Assembly: GCA_036501425.1 (NCBI GenBank)
Contig: DASYAI010000041.1
Location: forward strand, 1 to 64,000
Reading direction: 5' to 3'
Length of the DNA: 64,000 bases
Origin: DATKRB01 sp036501425
GTDB taxonomy: Bacteria; Actinomycetota; Acidimicrobiia; Acidimicrobiales; RAAP-2
Part shown: positions 7,750-15,435 of the stretch, piece after piece
Position numbering within the stretch: position 1 is the first letter of the stretch
How the letters are laid out: every line of letters begins with the position of its first letter
The notes under the pieces: model-generated
Database searches by the model: none
Seen by the model: the letters and a program-made list of their open reading frames with translations, nothing else
What the model was told of the DNA's origin: nothing
Program-made: the position numbers and the translations under genes

Positions 7750-8685
7750 TCAGGCCGCGGACGGCCGAGTTCTCTGACGGTACTCGGCCTCGACTTGTGC
7801 CGGCGTGCGGTCGTTGAGCTCGCCGTGGATGCGCTCCTCGTTGAACCACGAGATCCAGGCGCAGGTGGCGATCTCGAGGTCGTCGATGCCACGCCAGGGC
7901 CCACCGTTGTCGGCCCGCGCTGCGGGATTCCGGTGAAGCTCGGTCTCGAAGATTCCGAACATGGTCTCGGCCATGGCGTTGTCGAACGAGTCGCCGACAG
8001 TGCCGATGGACCGGGTGATGCCGAAGTCCACGAGGCGGTCGGTGTAGAGAATTGAGACGTATTGCGATCCCGCGTCCGTATGACAGATCAGGTCGTCGAT
8101 GGTCGTGTGCCTCCTGGTCCAGGCGGCCATGTTCAACGCGTCGGTGACGAGCGGTGCCGTCATCGACCGCGCGGCCTTCCACCCGACGATGCGGCGGGAG
8201 AACACGTCGGTGACGAAGGCCACGTAGACGATGCCCGACCACGTCGAGCAGTAGGTGAAGTCCGCAACCCACAACTGGTCGGGTCGGGTGGCGGTGAAGT
8301 TCCGGTTGACGAGATCGGGAGCCCGGGGTGCACTCGGGTCGGAGTGGGTGGTGAAGCGCTTCCGTGCTCGGGTGGCCCCGCAGATGCCTTGGCGCTTCAT
8401 GAGTCGGGCCACCTGGTCACGGCCGACGTGAAGGCCGTTGTTGCGGGCAGCCCGGATCAGCTTCCGGCGACCGTAGACGGAGTGGTTCTTCTTCCAGATG
8501 GCCTGGATCTTCGGTCCGAGTTCCTGGTCTCGGATCTCCCGGGCTGACGGCGGTCGGGACTTGGCGTCGTAGTAGGTGGAAGGGGCGATCTGGAGCAGGT
8601 CGCAGATCGGCTCGACCCCCCATCGACGCCCATCGGTCGTGTGGTCCCGATGGGCGTCGATGTAGGTGACTACTTCTTTCCTCGG
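7750..8685 (-). CDS. IS3-family transposase OrfB (rve integrase core), made by -1 frameshift
   Basis: About 311 residues in the -1 frame relative to orfA. It opens with the family N-terminal block (PPRKEVVTYIDAHRDHTTDG, then STYYDAK and VYGRRKLIRAARNNG). The DDE catalytic core follows: Asp in LWVADFTYC, Asp in CHTDAGSQY, Glu in FDNAMAETMF. The last part has the usual WFNEERIHGELNDRTPAQVE. No start codon with a ribosome site lies at its beginning; the frame simply passes the orfA stop, so an OrfAB fusion made at the A-rich stretch GGAAAGAAG (about 8673-8681) is the likely active form. A GTG at 8412 would give a truncated product. Confidence 0.9.
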   Translation of the reverse strand, partial: PRKEVVTYIDAHRDHTTDGRRWGVEPICDLLQIAPSTYYDAKSRPPSAREIRDQELGPKIQAIWKKNHSVYGRRKLIRAARNNGLHVGRDQVARLMKRQGICGATRARKRFTTHSDPSAPRAPDLVNRNFTATRPDQLWVADFTYCSTWSGIVYVAFVTDVFSRRIVGWKAARSMTAPLVTDALNMAAWTRRHTTIDDLICHTDAGSQYVSILYTDRLVDFGITRSIGTVGDSFDNAMAETMFGIFETELHRNPAARADNGGPWRGIDDLEIATCAWISWFNEERIHGELNDRTPAQVEAEYRQRTRPSAA

Positions 8686-9002
8686 CGGTCGAGCTCCGCC
8701 CCGAAGAAAGTCGCGGCCGACTGCAGGATGTCATTAGCCCGTCGCAGCTCGAAGCTCTCCTTGCGGAGCCGCTTCAACTCGGCCTGCTCGTCGGTCGTGA
8801 GGCCCGGACGCCTGCCGCCGTCCACCTCGGCCTGCTTGACCCACGTCCGTAGCGACTCGGTGCCGACGCCGAGCTGGCGGGCCACTCTGGTGATCACGCC
8901 CTGATCCTTCGGATCCTGACTCCGGAGGTCGAGCACCATCCGAACCGCTCGCTCTTTCAGCTCAGGCGGATACCGCTTCTGGGAAGGCTTCGTTGATTCC
9001 AT
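8670..9002 (-). CDS. IS3-family transposase OrfA (helix-turn-helix)
   Basis: A 110-residue DNA-binding subunit. The N-terminal HTH_Tnp_1 region (RYPPELKERAVRMVLDLR, then VARQLGVGTESLRTWVKQAE) recognises the element ends. The C-terminal leucine-zipper-like helix (ELKRLRKESFELRRANDILQ) leads into 'AATFFGAELDRRGKK'. It stops at 8670-8672 just after the presumed slip site, overlapping the orfB frame by about 16 bases. The ATG at 9002 lies about 50 bases inside the right end of the element. Confidence 0.93.
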   Translation of the reverse strand: MESTKPSQKRYPPELKERAVRMVLDLRSQDPKDQGVITRVARQLGVGTESLRTWVKQAEVDGGRRPGLTTDEQAELKRLRKESFELRRANDILQSAATFFGAELDRRGKK

Positions 9003-9026
9003 GCTCCATCCTCGTTTCCAAGGTTA

Positions 9027-9055
9027 GGAGCCTCCGGGATACCCAGTCCGGTTCA
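9027..9055. repeat. IS3 terminal inverted repeat (orfA end)
   Basis: The reverse complement begins TGAACCGGACTGGGTATCCC and matches the end at 7708-7736. The flank beyond it (AAGTGC) does not repeat the other flank. Confidence 0.85.
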
Positions 9056-9083
9056 AAGTGCATTTGTCCCCTTTCCTAGCTTC

Positions 9084-9281
9084 GTGGGACTTACGCCCCC
9101 TCGCCTCACGCCCGATGCGGCCGGCGCCCTGCTCCGCCTGCTCCTCCATGCCGCCGAGCCGGCTCGGCCTTCCCTGGCTGCGGGACGGCCGGGCCGGACC
9201 TCCACCGGTGGCGGCACCTGTGGCGGTAGAACCTCGGGGGACCGGGAAGTCAGGCCGGACGAGACGAGGAGAGCGGCGTGA
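9084..9281 (+). CDS. Possible small gene coupled to the recombinase
   Basis: A 65-residue frame that ends in a GTGA overlap with the recombinase start. Its first third (LTPDAAGALLRLLLHAAEPA) looks like a genuine amphipathic helix, and the rest is low-complexity Gly/Thr/Arg. The start codon is uncertain and no ribosome site is obvious. Such a short gene could be a regulator or directionality helper, but no family is recognised; it may also be a chance frame or the remains of a gene cut by the IS element 29 bases upstream. Confidence 0.35.
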   Translation: MGLTPPRLTPDAAGALLRLLLHAAEPARPSLAAGRPGRTSTGGGTCGGRTSGDREVRPDETRRAA

Positions 9282-11119
9282 AGCGCTTCGCCTTCTACGG
9301 GAGGGTGTCGGCCGAGGACCAGCAGGACCCCCAGTCCTCCAAGGGCTGGCAGCTCTCCCGGTCTCGTGGGCTCATCGAGCCGGCCGGCGGTGTGGTGGTC
9401 ACCGAGTACTTCGACATCGGCCGGTCACGCTCCCTACCGTGGAATCGCCGCCCCGAGGCGGCCTCGCTCCTCGACGCGCTGGCCCGGCCGGACCGCGGCT
9501 TCGAGGCGGTCGTCATCGGCGAGCCCGCCCGCGCCTTCTACGGCAACCAGTTCGGCCTCACCTTCCCCGTCTTCGCCCACTACGGCGTGGAGCTGTGGGT
9601 GCCCGAGGTGGGAGGCGCCATCGACCCGGGATCGGACGCCCACGTCCTCGTGATGTCGCTCTACGGCGGGATGTCCAAGGGAGAGCGCAACCGCATCAAG
9701 ATCCGCGTCCGCGCCGCCATGGCCGCACAAGCCCGCACCGAGGGGCGCTTCCTCGGCGGACGGCCGCCCTACGGCTACCAACTGGCCGACGCCGGACCGC
9801 ACCCCAACCCGGGCAAGGCGGCAGTGGGCCAGCGACGGCACCGCCTGGAGCCTGACCCGAACGCGGCCCCGGTGGTGCGCCGCATCTTCGACGAGTACGT
9901 GGCAGGCCGTGGCCTGTACGCCATCGCCGAAGGGCTGACCCGCGACGGCATCGCCTGCCCCTCCGCCCACGACCGGGCCCGCAACCGCCATCGGCAGGGC
10001 CTTGCGTGGTCGAAGATGGCGGTGCGGGCGATCCTCGCCAACCCTCGCTACACCGGGCGCCAGGTGTGGAACCGCCAGCGCCGCGACGAGGTGCTCCTCG
10101 ACGTCGAGGACGTCGCGCTCGGCCACGTCAGCAAGATGCGGTGGAACGACGAGGACGCCTGGATCATCTCCGAGGCGCTCACCCACGAGCCGCTCGTGTC
10201 CGACGAGCAGTTCCGAGCTGTGCGCACCCTCGCCGCCGCAGGCCGGCGGCGGCCCGTGGTGCGCAAGGCGCGGCCCACCTCCCAGCCGTTCGCGCTGCAC
10301 GGCATCGTCGTCTGCGCCCTCTGCCATCGCAAGGTGCAGGGGAGCGCCAACCGCGGGCGTGCCCACTACCGCTGCCGCTATCCGAGCGAGTACGCCATCG
10401 CCAACGAGCTCGACCACCCGAAGAACGTCTACGTGCGCGAGGACCAGATCCTCGGACCCCTCGACGGCTGGCTGGCCCAGGCGTTCGACCCCGGCCAGCT
10501 CGACAGCACCCTCGACGCGCTGGAGGCCGCCGCCTCATCGACCGACGATGCCGGCCAGGCCAAGGCCAAGGCCAAGGCCCAGGCGGCGCGGCGCCGAGTG
10601 ACCGAGTGCGACACCCGGCTCGCCCGCTACCGCGCCGCTCTCGAGGCCGGTACCGACCCGGCGGTCGTCAGCGCCTGGATCGCCGAGGTTCAGGCCGAGC
10701 GCCTCGTCGCAGAGGTCGAGCTGGACCGGCCGGCCGGCCGCCGGAACCAGCGCATGTCTCGCGACCAGCTCGCCGTACTGGTGAACGGCCTCGGCAATCT
10801 TCTCGACGTGCTCGCCAGCGCCGCGCCGAAGGACAAGGCCGAGGTCTACCGTCGCCTCGGGCTCCAGCTCACCTACGACCCGACACGCCGGGTAGTGACC
10901 GTCGAGTCGCACCTCGGGCCCGACGGCAGCGGCGCGCTTCCACGCGGCGCTCGACCGAGCGGCGGCCCGACTTCGGGCGCGCCAGCCGTAGAGCCCGTGG
11001 GCGAAAGTCAGTGTCGGAGGGGGGACTTGAACCCCCACGCCCTTGCGGGCACCAGCCCCTCAAGCTGGCGCGTCTGCCTATTCCGCCACTCCGACCGGCG
11101 ATCGCCCCCCGGCCGGTAG
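9278..11119 (+). CDS. Large serine recombinase (integrase), C-terminus running antisense over a tRNA
   Basis: 613 codons as read. N-terminal resolvase catalytic domain (1-150) with the nucleophile Ser10 in FYGRVSAEDQ and Arg residues in EPARAFYG and GERNRIKIRVR. Recombinase domain (~155-280; GGRPPYGYQL, NPRYTGRQVWNRQ). Zinc ribbon (CALCHRKV...YRC, ~345-370). Coiled coil (~410-480) and a final beta segment (LQLTYDPTRRVVTVES). The GTG start has GACGAGGAGAG just upstream. From about residue 579 the frame crosses the tRNA-Leu gene antisense, giving the well-known artefact-like GDLNPHA, so the last ~35 residues are probably acquired or meaningless. These enzymes integrate or excise phages and integrative elements. 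Only the island around it remains visible. Confidence 0.88.
   Translation: MKRFAFYGRVSAEDQQDPQSSKGWQLSRSRGLIEPAGGVVVTEYFDIGRSRSLPWNRRPEAASLLDALARPDRGFEAVVIGEPARAFYGNQFGLTFPVFAHYGVELWVPEVGGAIDPGSDAHVLVMSLYGGMSKGERNRIKIRVRAAMAAQARTEGRFLGGRPPYGYQLADAGPHPNPGKAAVGQRRHRLEPDPNAAPVVRRIFDEYVAGRGLYAIAEGLTRDGIACPSAHDRARNRHRQGLAWSKMAVRAILANPRYTGRQVWNRQRRDEVLLDVEDVALGHVSKMRWNDEDAWIISEALTHEPLVSDEQFRAVRTLAAAGRRRPVVRKARPTSQPFALHGIVVCALCHRKVQGSANRGRAHYRCRYPSEYAIANELDHPKNVYVREDQILGPLDGWLAQAFDPGQLDSTLDALEAAASSTDDAGQAKAKAKAQAARRRVTECDTRLARYRAALEAGTDPAVVSAWIAEVQAERLVAEVELDRPAGRRNQRMSRDQLAVLVNGLGNLLDVLASAAPKDKAEVYRRLGLQLTYDPTRRVVTVESHLGPDGSGALPRGARPSGGPTSGAPAVEPVGESQCRRGDLNPHALAGTSPSSWRVCLFRHSDRRSPPGR
11012..11095 (-). 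tRNA. tRNA-Leu (anticodon GAG)
   Basis: 84 nt with a complete cloverleaf and long variable arm: acceptor GTCGGAG/CTCCGAC, D-arm TGGCGGAATAGGCAGACGC, anticodon stem CCAGC/GCTGG with loop TTGAGGG (GAG), variable stem GCCC/GGGC, T-arm GGGGGTTCAAGTCCCCC, discriminator A. CCA is not encoded. Its 3' half lies within the recombinase reading frame on the other strand, so its 3' end points towards the integrase, the usual geometry for an element integrated at a tRNA 3' end. Confidence 0.95.
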
Positions 11120-11202
11120 CCGTTCGAGCGCTCAGCGATGCTAGCGCGTGGACCGGCGGTGCCTTCTGGGCCGGAACCGGCCCGAACCGGGTGGAGGCTC
11201 GC

Positions 11203-13029
11203 TCAGGGTGTGGAATCGGTGGTCGACGTGGCGTCGGCGTCCAACGGTCGCCGGAGCTGCCAGGTCCCGACCGTCGTGAGGAGGTTCGGCCCGTGGAAGC
11301 TCGGGGTGACGCCTTCGGTCTGCACGGACCACGCGACCAGACCCGGCTCGGCGAAGAGCGGCAGCGCGGCCATGTCGGTCCACAACAGCGCGTCGACCTG
11401 GGCGTAGATGGGCTGCGCCTTCACCGGGTTCAGCTGGTGCTCGGCCTGGTCGAGGAGGCTCTCCACCGTCGGATCGTCGAGGTTGGCCCAGTTCTGTGAC
11501 CCGTCCTGGCCGGGCAGCCCGAGCGAGTCGGTGTACTCGGCCAGGGCGGTGGTCGGGTACGGAGTGGCCTCAAAGGGCAGCAGGGCGAGGTCGGCCGCCC
11601 CGCTGGCGAGGATCGCGCCGGTCGAGGCGGCGGTGGGCTGGGTGGAGATCTGGACGTCGAACCCGGCCCGTTCGAGCTGCCCGGCGAGCAGCGGAGCGGT
11701 CTCGGCCGTCCAGCTGTCGCCGGCGTCGACTACCAGGCGGAGCACGACGGGCGCGCCCGTGATCGTCGCCCACCGCCCGTCGGGACCGAGCAGGTAGCCG
11801 GCGGCCAGCATGTCGCGGGTCGTCGCCGCTTCGTCGGCGGTGGTCGGGAACGGGGCACCGGAGCCAGGTGCGGGGCTGGTGGTGGTGGTCGTGGTCGGGC
11901 TTCCCGACCCGTTGGAGGCGAGGAAGTCGTTGAGGGCGACCTGCGCGCCCGGGGCGCTCGGGTACGCCGACTGGTTCTGGGTGTAGAGGTGGCTCTGGGA
12001 GGGCACCACGTTGCCGTCAAGCCAACCGGTCACCTGGCTCACCACGGACTGGCGATCCACCGCGTGGGCGACGGCCTGGCGGACCTCGACCGACGAGGTG
12101 ACGGTTCCCTGGGTGGCGAACTCGAGCTGAAGGAAGGTGGACGTGACGTCGAGGTCACTCTCGACTCGCGGGTTGGCCACCACGCTGTCGACGAAGCCCG
12201 GCGTGGGCACCGTCGGCGCCGCCACCTGTGCCGTGCCGGTGCGCAGCCAGCCGGCCAGTTGGCCGGCACTGGTGGCCACCCGGATCACGACCTTGTCGAG
12301 CATGGGCTCGGGGCCCCACCAGTGGGGGTTGCGTACCAGCACCACCCGGCTGGCGTTGGCCGAGCGGATCTCGAAGGGCCCGCCCGACAGGTCGACGTCG
12401 GGTCGGAGCACGGTGCAGGTCGGGTTCCATCCCACTCGCTGCATCACGTGGGCCGGCATGAGCGGGTCGAAGAGCATCTGCCACTGGGCGTAGGGCTGCT
12501 TGAAGACGACCGTCACCGTCTTGCCGTGGTTGGCGGGGGTCACGGACTTGATGTCGCGGTAGCCAAGGGTCGAGGCGTCGGCGGGGACCGGCAGGCCCGT
12601 TGCCGGGTCGAGCCCTCGCTGCTGCTCCCAGGCATAGCGAAAGTCGGCCGCCGTGATCGGTACGCCGTCGGACCACTCGGCGTGGCTGTCGATGGTGTAG
12701 ACGACCGTCTGGGGGCTGGTGCTCACCAGCTCCGCCTGGTCCACCAAGCTCTGGTTGCCGGTCGAGGCGCCGCTCGCGGTGACGACGAAGGTGCTGGGCA
12801 GCACCGCCTCGAGGACGGTCCGGCTGGCCGAGTCGGTCTGGGTACCTGCGTCCGGGTTGCACCCGGTGGGTGATTGGTCGAGGCCGACGGTGAGCGTCCC
12901 GCCCGTCACCGGGGTGAGGACGACGTCGGTGGCGGCCCCGCTCTGCGAGCACGACGCCACCAGTAGGGCGAGCGCGGCGACCACCAATGCGGCCGGCCCC
13001 CGTCGGGGGCGCCCGGCCCGCCCGATCAC
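11203..13029 (-). CDS. ABC-type oligopeptide/solute-binding lipoprotein (SBP_bac_5)
   Basis: 608 residues. An N-terminal signal with lipobox LLVASC (Cys at about 27) predicts a lipid-anchored extracytoplasmic protein. The body has the family-5 extracellular binding pattern: VVYTIDSHAEWSDGVPITAADFRYAW, then YAQWQMLFDPLMPAHVMQ and VRQAVAHAVDRQSVV. A Ser/Thr-Pro linker (about 380-400) interrupts the second lobe. No permease or ATPase gene is adjacent, so it may serve a transporter encoded elsewhere or act as a sensor. The GTG start overlaps the secG stop (GTGA), so the two are co-transcribed. Confidence 0.88.
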   Translation of the reverse strand: MIGRAGRPRRGPAALVVAALALLVASCSQSGAATDVVLTPVTGGTLTVGLDQSPTGCNPDAGTQTDSASRTVLEAVLPSTFVVTASGASTGNQSLVDQAELVSTSPQTVVYTIDSHAEWSDGVPITAADFRYAWEQQRGLDPATGLPVPADASTLGYRDIKSVTPANHGKTVTVVFKQPYAQWQMLFDPLMPAHVMQRVGWNPTCTVLRPDVDLSGGPFEIRSANASRVVLVRNPHWWGPEPMLDKVVIRVATSAGQLAGWLRTGTAQVAAPTVPTPGFVDSVVANPRVESDLDVTSTFLQLEFATQGTVTSSVEVRQAVAHAVDRQSVVSQVTGWLDGNVVPSQSHLYTQNQSAYPSAPGAQVALNDFLASNGSGSPTTTTTTSPAPGSGAPFPTTADEAATTRDMLAAGYLLGPDGRWATITGAPVVLRLVVDAGDSWTAETAPLLAGQLERAGFDVQISTQPTAASTGAILASGAADLALLPFEATPYPTTALAEYTDSLGLPGQDGSQNWANLDDPTVESLLDQAEHQLNPVKAQPIYAQVDALLWTDMAALPLFAEPGLVAWSVQTEGVTPSFHGPNLLTTVGTWQLRRPLDADATSTTDSTP

Positions 13030-13256
13030 TGCAGCCGGAGGTCCAGGGTCAGCGTGCTGAGGGCGAAGATGATGGCCACGGTGACCGTGATGCGGTCGAG
13101 GTTGCGCTCGACCACCGTCGATCCCTGGGCGGCGGCGCCGACGCTGCCGCCGAACATGTCCGACAGCCCGCCCCCCTTGCCGCTGTGCATGAGGATGAGG
13201 AAGATGAGGGCCAGGGCCGCGACCACCTCGACCACGATGTAGACCCAGGTCAACAT
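13026..13256 (-). CDS. secG: Preprotein translocase subunit SecG
   Basis: 76 residues: one membrane helix (WVYIVVEVVAALALIFLILM), the hallmark HSGKGGGLSDMFGGS loop, then AAAQGSTVVERNLDRIT and a second helix ending at the C-terminus. SecG is a non-essential partner of SecYE that helps SecA-driven export. ATG 13256 gives the usual family start and length; a longer 5' extension has no support. It closes the gap-pgk-tpiA run, its common place in actinobacteria and firmicutes. Confidence 0.93.
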   Translation of the reverse strand: MLTWVYIVVEVVAALALIFLILMHSGKGGGLSDMFGGSVGAAAQGSTVVERNLDRITVTVAIIFALSTLTLDLRLQ

Positions 13257-13328
13257 GGGTGCTCGCTGTCGGTCCCGCTCACCACCGGCTCGCCTTCCTC
13301 CCGCTCGGGGCCCTGCTCGGGCCACCGT

Positions 13329-14132
13329 TCAGCGTTCTGCACGGTAGCAGGCGACGACTTGGCGGAGGGTGTCGAGGAAGCTGCCGGCGGCCAGGCTGGC
13401 CCCCCCGACCAGCAGCCCGTCGACGTCGGGCTCGGCCACCAGCTCGAAGGCGTTGTCGGCGCTGGCCGAGCCCCCGTACTGGATGCGGATCGTGTTGGCC
13501 GCGTCCTCCCCCACCAAGGTGCCCACCACCTGCCGGGCGAACCCGCAGGCATCCTCGGCGTCCACCGGGGTCGCGGCCCGGCCGGTGCCGATGGCCCAGA
13601 TCGGCTCGTAGGCGAGCACCATGGCGCCGACCTGGTCGGGACCCAGCCGGTCGAGCGCCGCCCGGAGCTGGGTCTCGAGCACCCGCTCGGTGTGGCCGGC
13701 GTCCCGCTCGTCCTCGGTCTCCCCCACGCAGCAGATCGGCGTCATGGCGTGGGCGGCCACGGCGCGCACGGTGGCGGCCACGGTGGCGTCGTCCATCCCG
13801 AACAGTCGCCGTCGCTCCGAGTGGCCCACCAACACGTAGGACGTGCCCAGGCGGGCCAGCATCTGGGGACTGACCTCACCGGTGAAGGCCCCCCGGTCCA
13901 GGTGGTAGCAGTGCTGAGCGCCCAGGGCGAGCGGGAGCGCCTCGCCCTCGATGACCGTGCCGACGGTGCGCAGGTCGGTGAACGGGGGGTGGACCGACAC
14001 GTCCACCAGCTCGGTGTCCTCGGGACTGAGCCGGAGCCCGAGGTCGCGCACCAGGTGCAGGGCTTCGGCGTGGTCGTGGTGCATCTTCCAGTTGCCGCTG
14101 ACCAGCGGGCGGCGCGCAGGGCCGGCGGGCAC
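13329..14132 (-). CDS. tpiA: Triosephosphate isomerase
   Basis: 267 residues, full length. It interconverts dihydroxyacetone phosphate and glyceraldehyde 3-phosphate. Seen: substrate-binding Asn/Lys in VSGNWKMH, catalytic His in YVLVGHSERR, catalytic Glu in LAYEPIWAIGTG, and the phosphate-binding loops IQYGGSAS and GLLVGGASL. The GTG start at 14132 gives the family N-terminus with a short Pro/Ala leader. It starts 22 bases after pgk, so it belongs to the same transcript. Confidence 0.97.
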   Translation of the reverse strand: MPAGPARRPLVSGNWKMHHDHAEALHLVRDLGLRLSPEDTELVDVSVHPPFTDLRTVGTVIEGEALPLALGAQHCYHLDRGAFTGEVSPQMLARLGTSYVLVGHSERRRLFGMDDATVAATVRAVAAHAMTPICCVGETEDERDAGHTERVLETQLRAALDRLGPDQVGAMVLAYEPIWAIGTGRAATPVDAEDACGFARQVVGTLVGEDAANTIRIQYGGSASADNAFELVAEPDVDGLLVGGASLAAGSFLDTLRQVVACYRAER

Positions 14133-14153
14133 CGGGCGGGGCGGGTGCCGGGC

Positions 14154-15353
14154 TCAGGCCCGGTGGGCGACGTGCCCGGGGGCATTGGGCGCCGCCCGGA
14201 GCGCGGCCAGCCCCGCGAGGTCGCCGTCCTCGATGAACTTCAGCGATGCGCCGCCGCCGGTCGAGAGGAAGTCGACCCGGTCGGCCAGGCCCATGTGGTC
14301 GAGCGCGCTGACGCTGTCCCCGCCGCCCACCACGGTGAACCCGGGGCACTCGGCCACCGCCTCGGCCACCCGCCGGGTCCCGTGGGCGAACCGGTCGTCC
14401 TCGAAGGCGCCCATCGGTCCGTTCCACAGCACGGTGCCGGCCGAGGCGATGACCCCGCCGAAGAGGTCGGCCGTCTCGGGTCCGATGTCCAGCCCGCTCC
14501 AACCCTCGGGCAGGTCGGTGCCGAGGATCTTCGAGTCCCCCCGGGGCCCGTCGAGGCATGGTCCGAAGGTCCCGCCCGGCTCGAGCGCCAGCACGTCGAC
14601 CGGCAGGACCACCTGGACCCCCGAGTGCAGCAGGCGGCGGCAGTCGTCGATGTGGGAGCTGTCGAGGATCGAGGCCCCGACGTCGTGGCCCAGCGCGGCG
14701 AGGAAGGTGAAGGCCATCGCACCCCCCACGACGAGCACGTCGACCTTGCGCGAGAGCGCCCGCAGGACCCCGAGCTTGTCGCCGACCTTGGCCCCGCCGA
14801 CCACGCCGACGAACGGGCGGCGGGCGTCGAGGAGGAGCCCTCCGAGCACCTCGACCTCGCGGGCCAGCTGCCGCCCGGCGGCGCTCGGCAGGAAGGCCGG
14901 CGGACCGACCACTGATGCGTGCGCCCGGTGGGCGACACCGAAGGCCTCGTTCACGTAGGCGTCGAAGCCCTGGGCCAGGCGGCGCACGAAGGCCGGGTCG
15001 TCGGCCTTCTCCCCCGGGTCGAACCGGAGATTGTCCTCCAGCTCCACCCCCGGGCACAGCTCGGCGAGCCGCTCCCGCACCGGCGCCATGTCCCACTCCG
15101 GACAGACCTGGCCGTTGGGCCGGCCGAGGTGCGAGCAGGCGGTGACGTGGGCGCCGCGGGCCTTGAGCCACTCGAGCGTCTCGAGCGCCGCCCGGATCCG
15201 AAAGTCGTCGGCCACCACCCGCCGGCCCGGGGTGGGCTCCTCGAGCGGCACGTTGAAATCCACCCTGACCAGCACCTTGCGTCCGTCGAGGTCGGGCAGA
15301 TCCTCGAGAAGAGGAAGCCCCCGCAACGGTGCCGGCCGGGTGGGTCGGGTCAC
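14154..15353 (-). CDS. pgk: Phosphoglycerate kinase
   Basis: 399 residues. It transfers the acyl-phosphate of 1,3-bisphosphoglycerate to ADP. Seen: VLVRVDFNVPL at the N-terminus, HVTACSHLGRPNG, LEDNLRFDPGEK, the mid-helix VGGAKVGDKLGVL, VLWNGPMGAFE, and the nucleotide/hinge loops TVVGGGDSVSAL and STGGGASLKFI. The GTG start at 15353 is 82 bases after gap. No fusion or truncation. Confidence 0.97.
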   Translation of the reverse strand: MTRPTRPAPLRGLPLLEDLPDLDGRKVLVRVDFNVPLEEPTPGRRVVADDFRIRAALETLEWLKARGAHVTACSHLGRPNGQVCPEWDMAPVRERLAELCPGVELEDNLRFDPGEKADDPAFVRRLAQGFDAYVNEAFGVAHRAHASVVGPPAFLPSAAGRQLAREVEVLGGLLLDARRPFVGVVGGAKVGDKLGVLRALSRKVDVLVVGGAMAFTFLAALGHDVGASILDSSHIDDCRRLLHSGVQVVLPVDVLALEPGGTFGPCLDGPRGDSKILGTDLPEGWSGLDIGPETADLFGGVIASAGTVLWNGPMGAFEDDRFAHGTRRVAEAVAECPGFTVVGGGDSVSALDHMGLADRVDFLSTGGGASLKFIEDGDLAGLAALRAAPNAPGHVAHRA

Positions 15354-15435
15354 CGAACCGAGCTCCGCGCCGGTTTGGCCAGCCCCGGCGCCCTACGACG
15401 GGCGCCGTCCCCCGGGCACGCGGGTCGCCACCCGC

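Larger units (their letters stand above)
7708..9055 (-). mobile_element. IS3-family insertion sequence, complete
   Basis: 1348 bp bounded by matching inverted ends. Both start TGAACCGGACTGGG read inward and continue similarly for about 28 bases with three or four mismatches. Inside are a helix-turn-helix orfA and an rve-type orfB in the -1 frame, as in the family. The terminal dinucleotide TG...CA fits IS3. I see no clear 3-4 bp target duplication at the flanks (CGAT versus AAGT). The reading frames are open throughout, so it may still be active. Confidence 0.88.

Noticed and set aside
8412..8412. GTG at 8412 as the OrfB start
   Set aside because: The orfB frame is open and family-like for 91 codons upstream, including the N-terminal HTH_21-type block, so a start here would cut off conserved sequence.
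11012..11119. Last ~35 residues of the recombinase as real coding sequence
   Set aside because: They are the antisense reading of a complete tRNA-Leu plus its flank; kept in the CDS span only because no earlier stop exists.
12987..14915. Plus-strand open frame opposite secG, tpiA and pgk
   Set aside because: All three opposite-strand genes are highly conserved; the frame is a GC-bias by-product.
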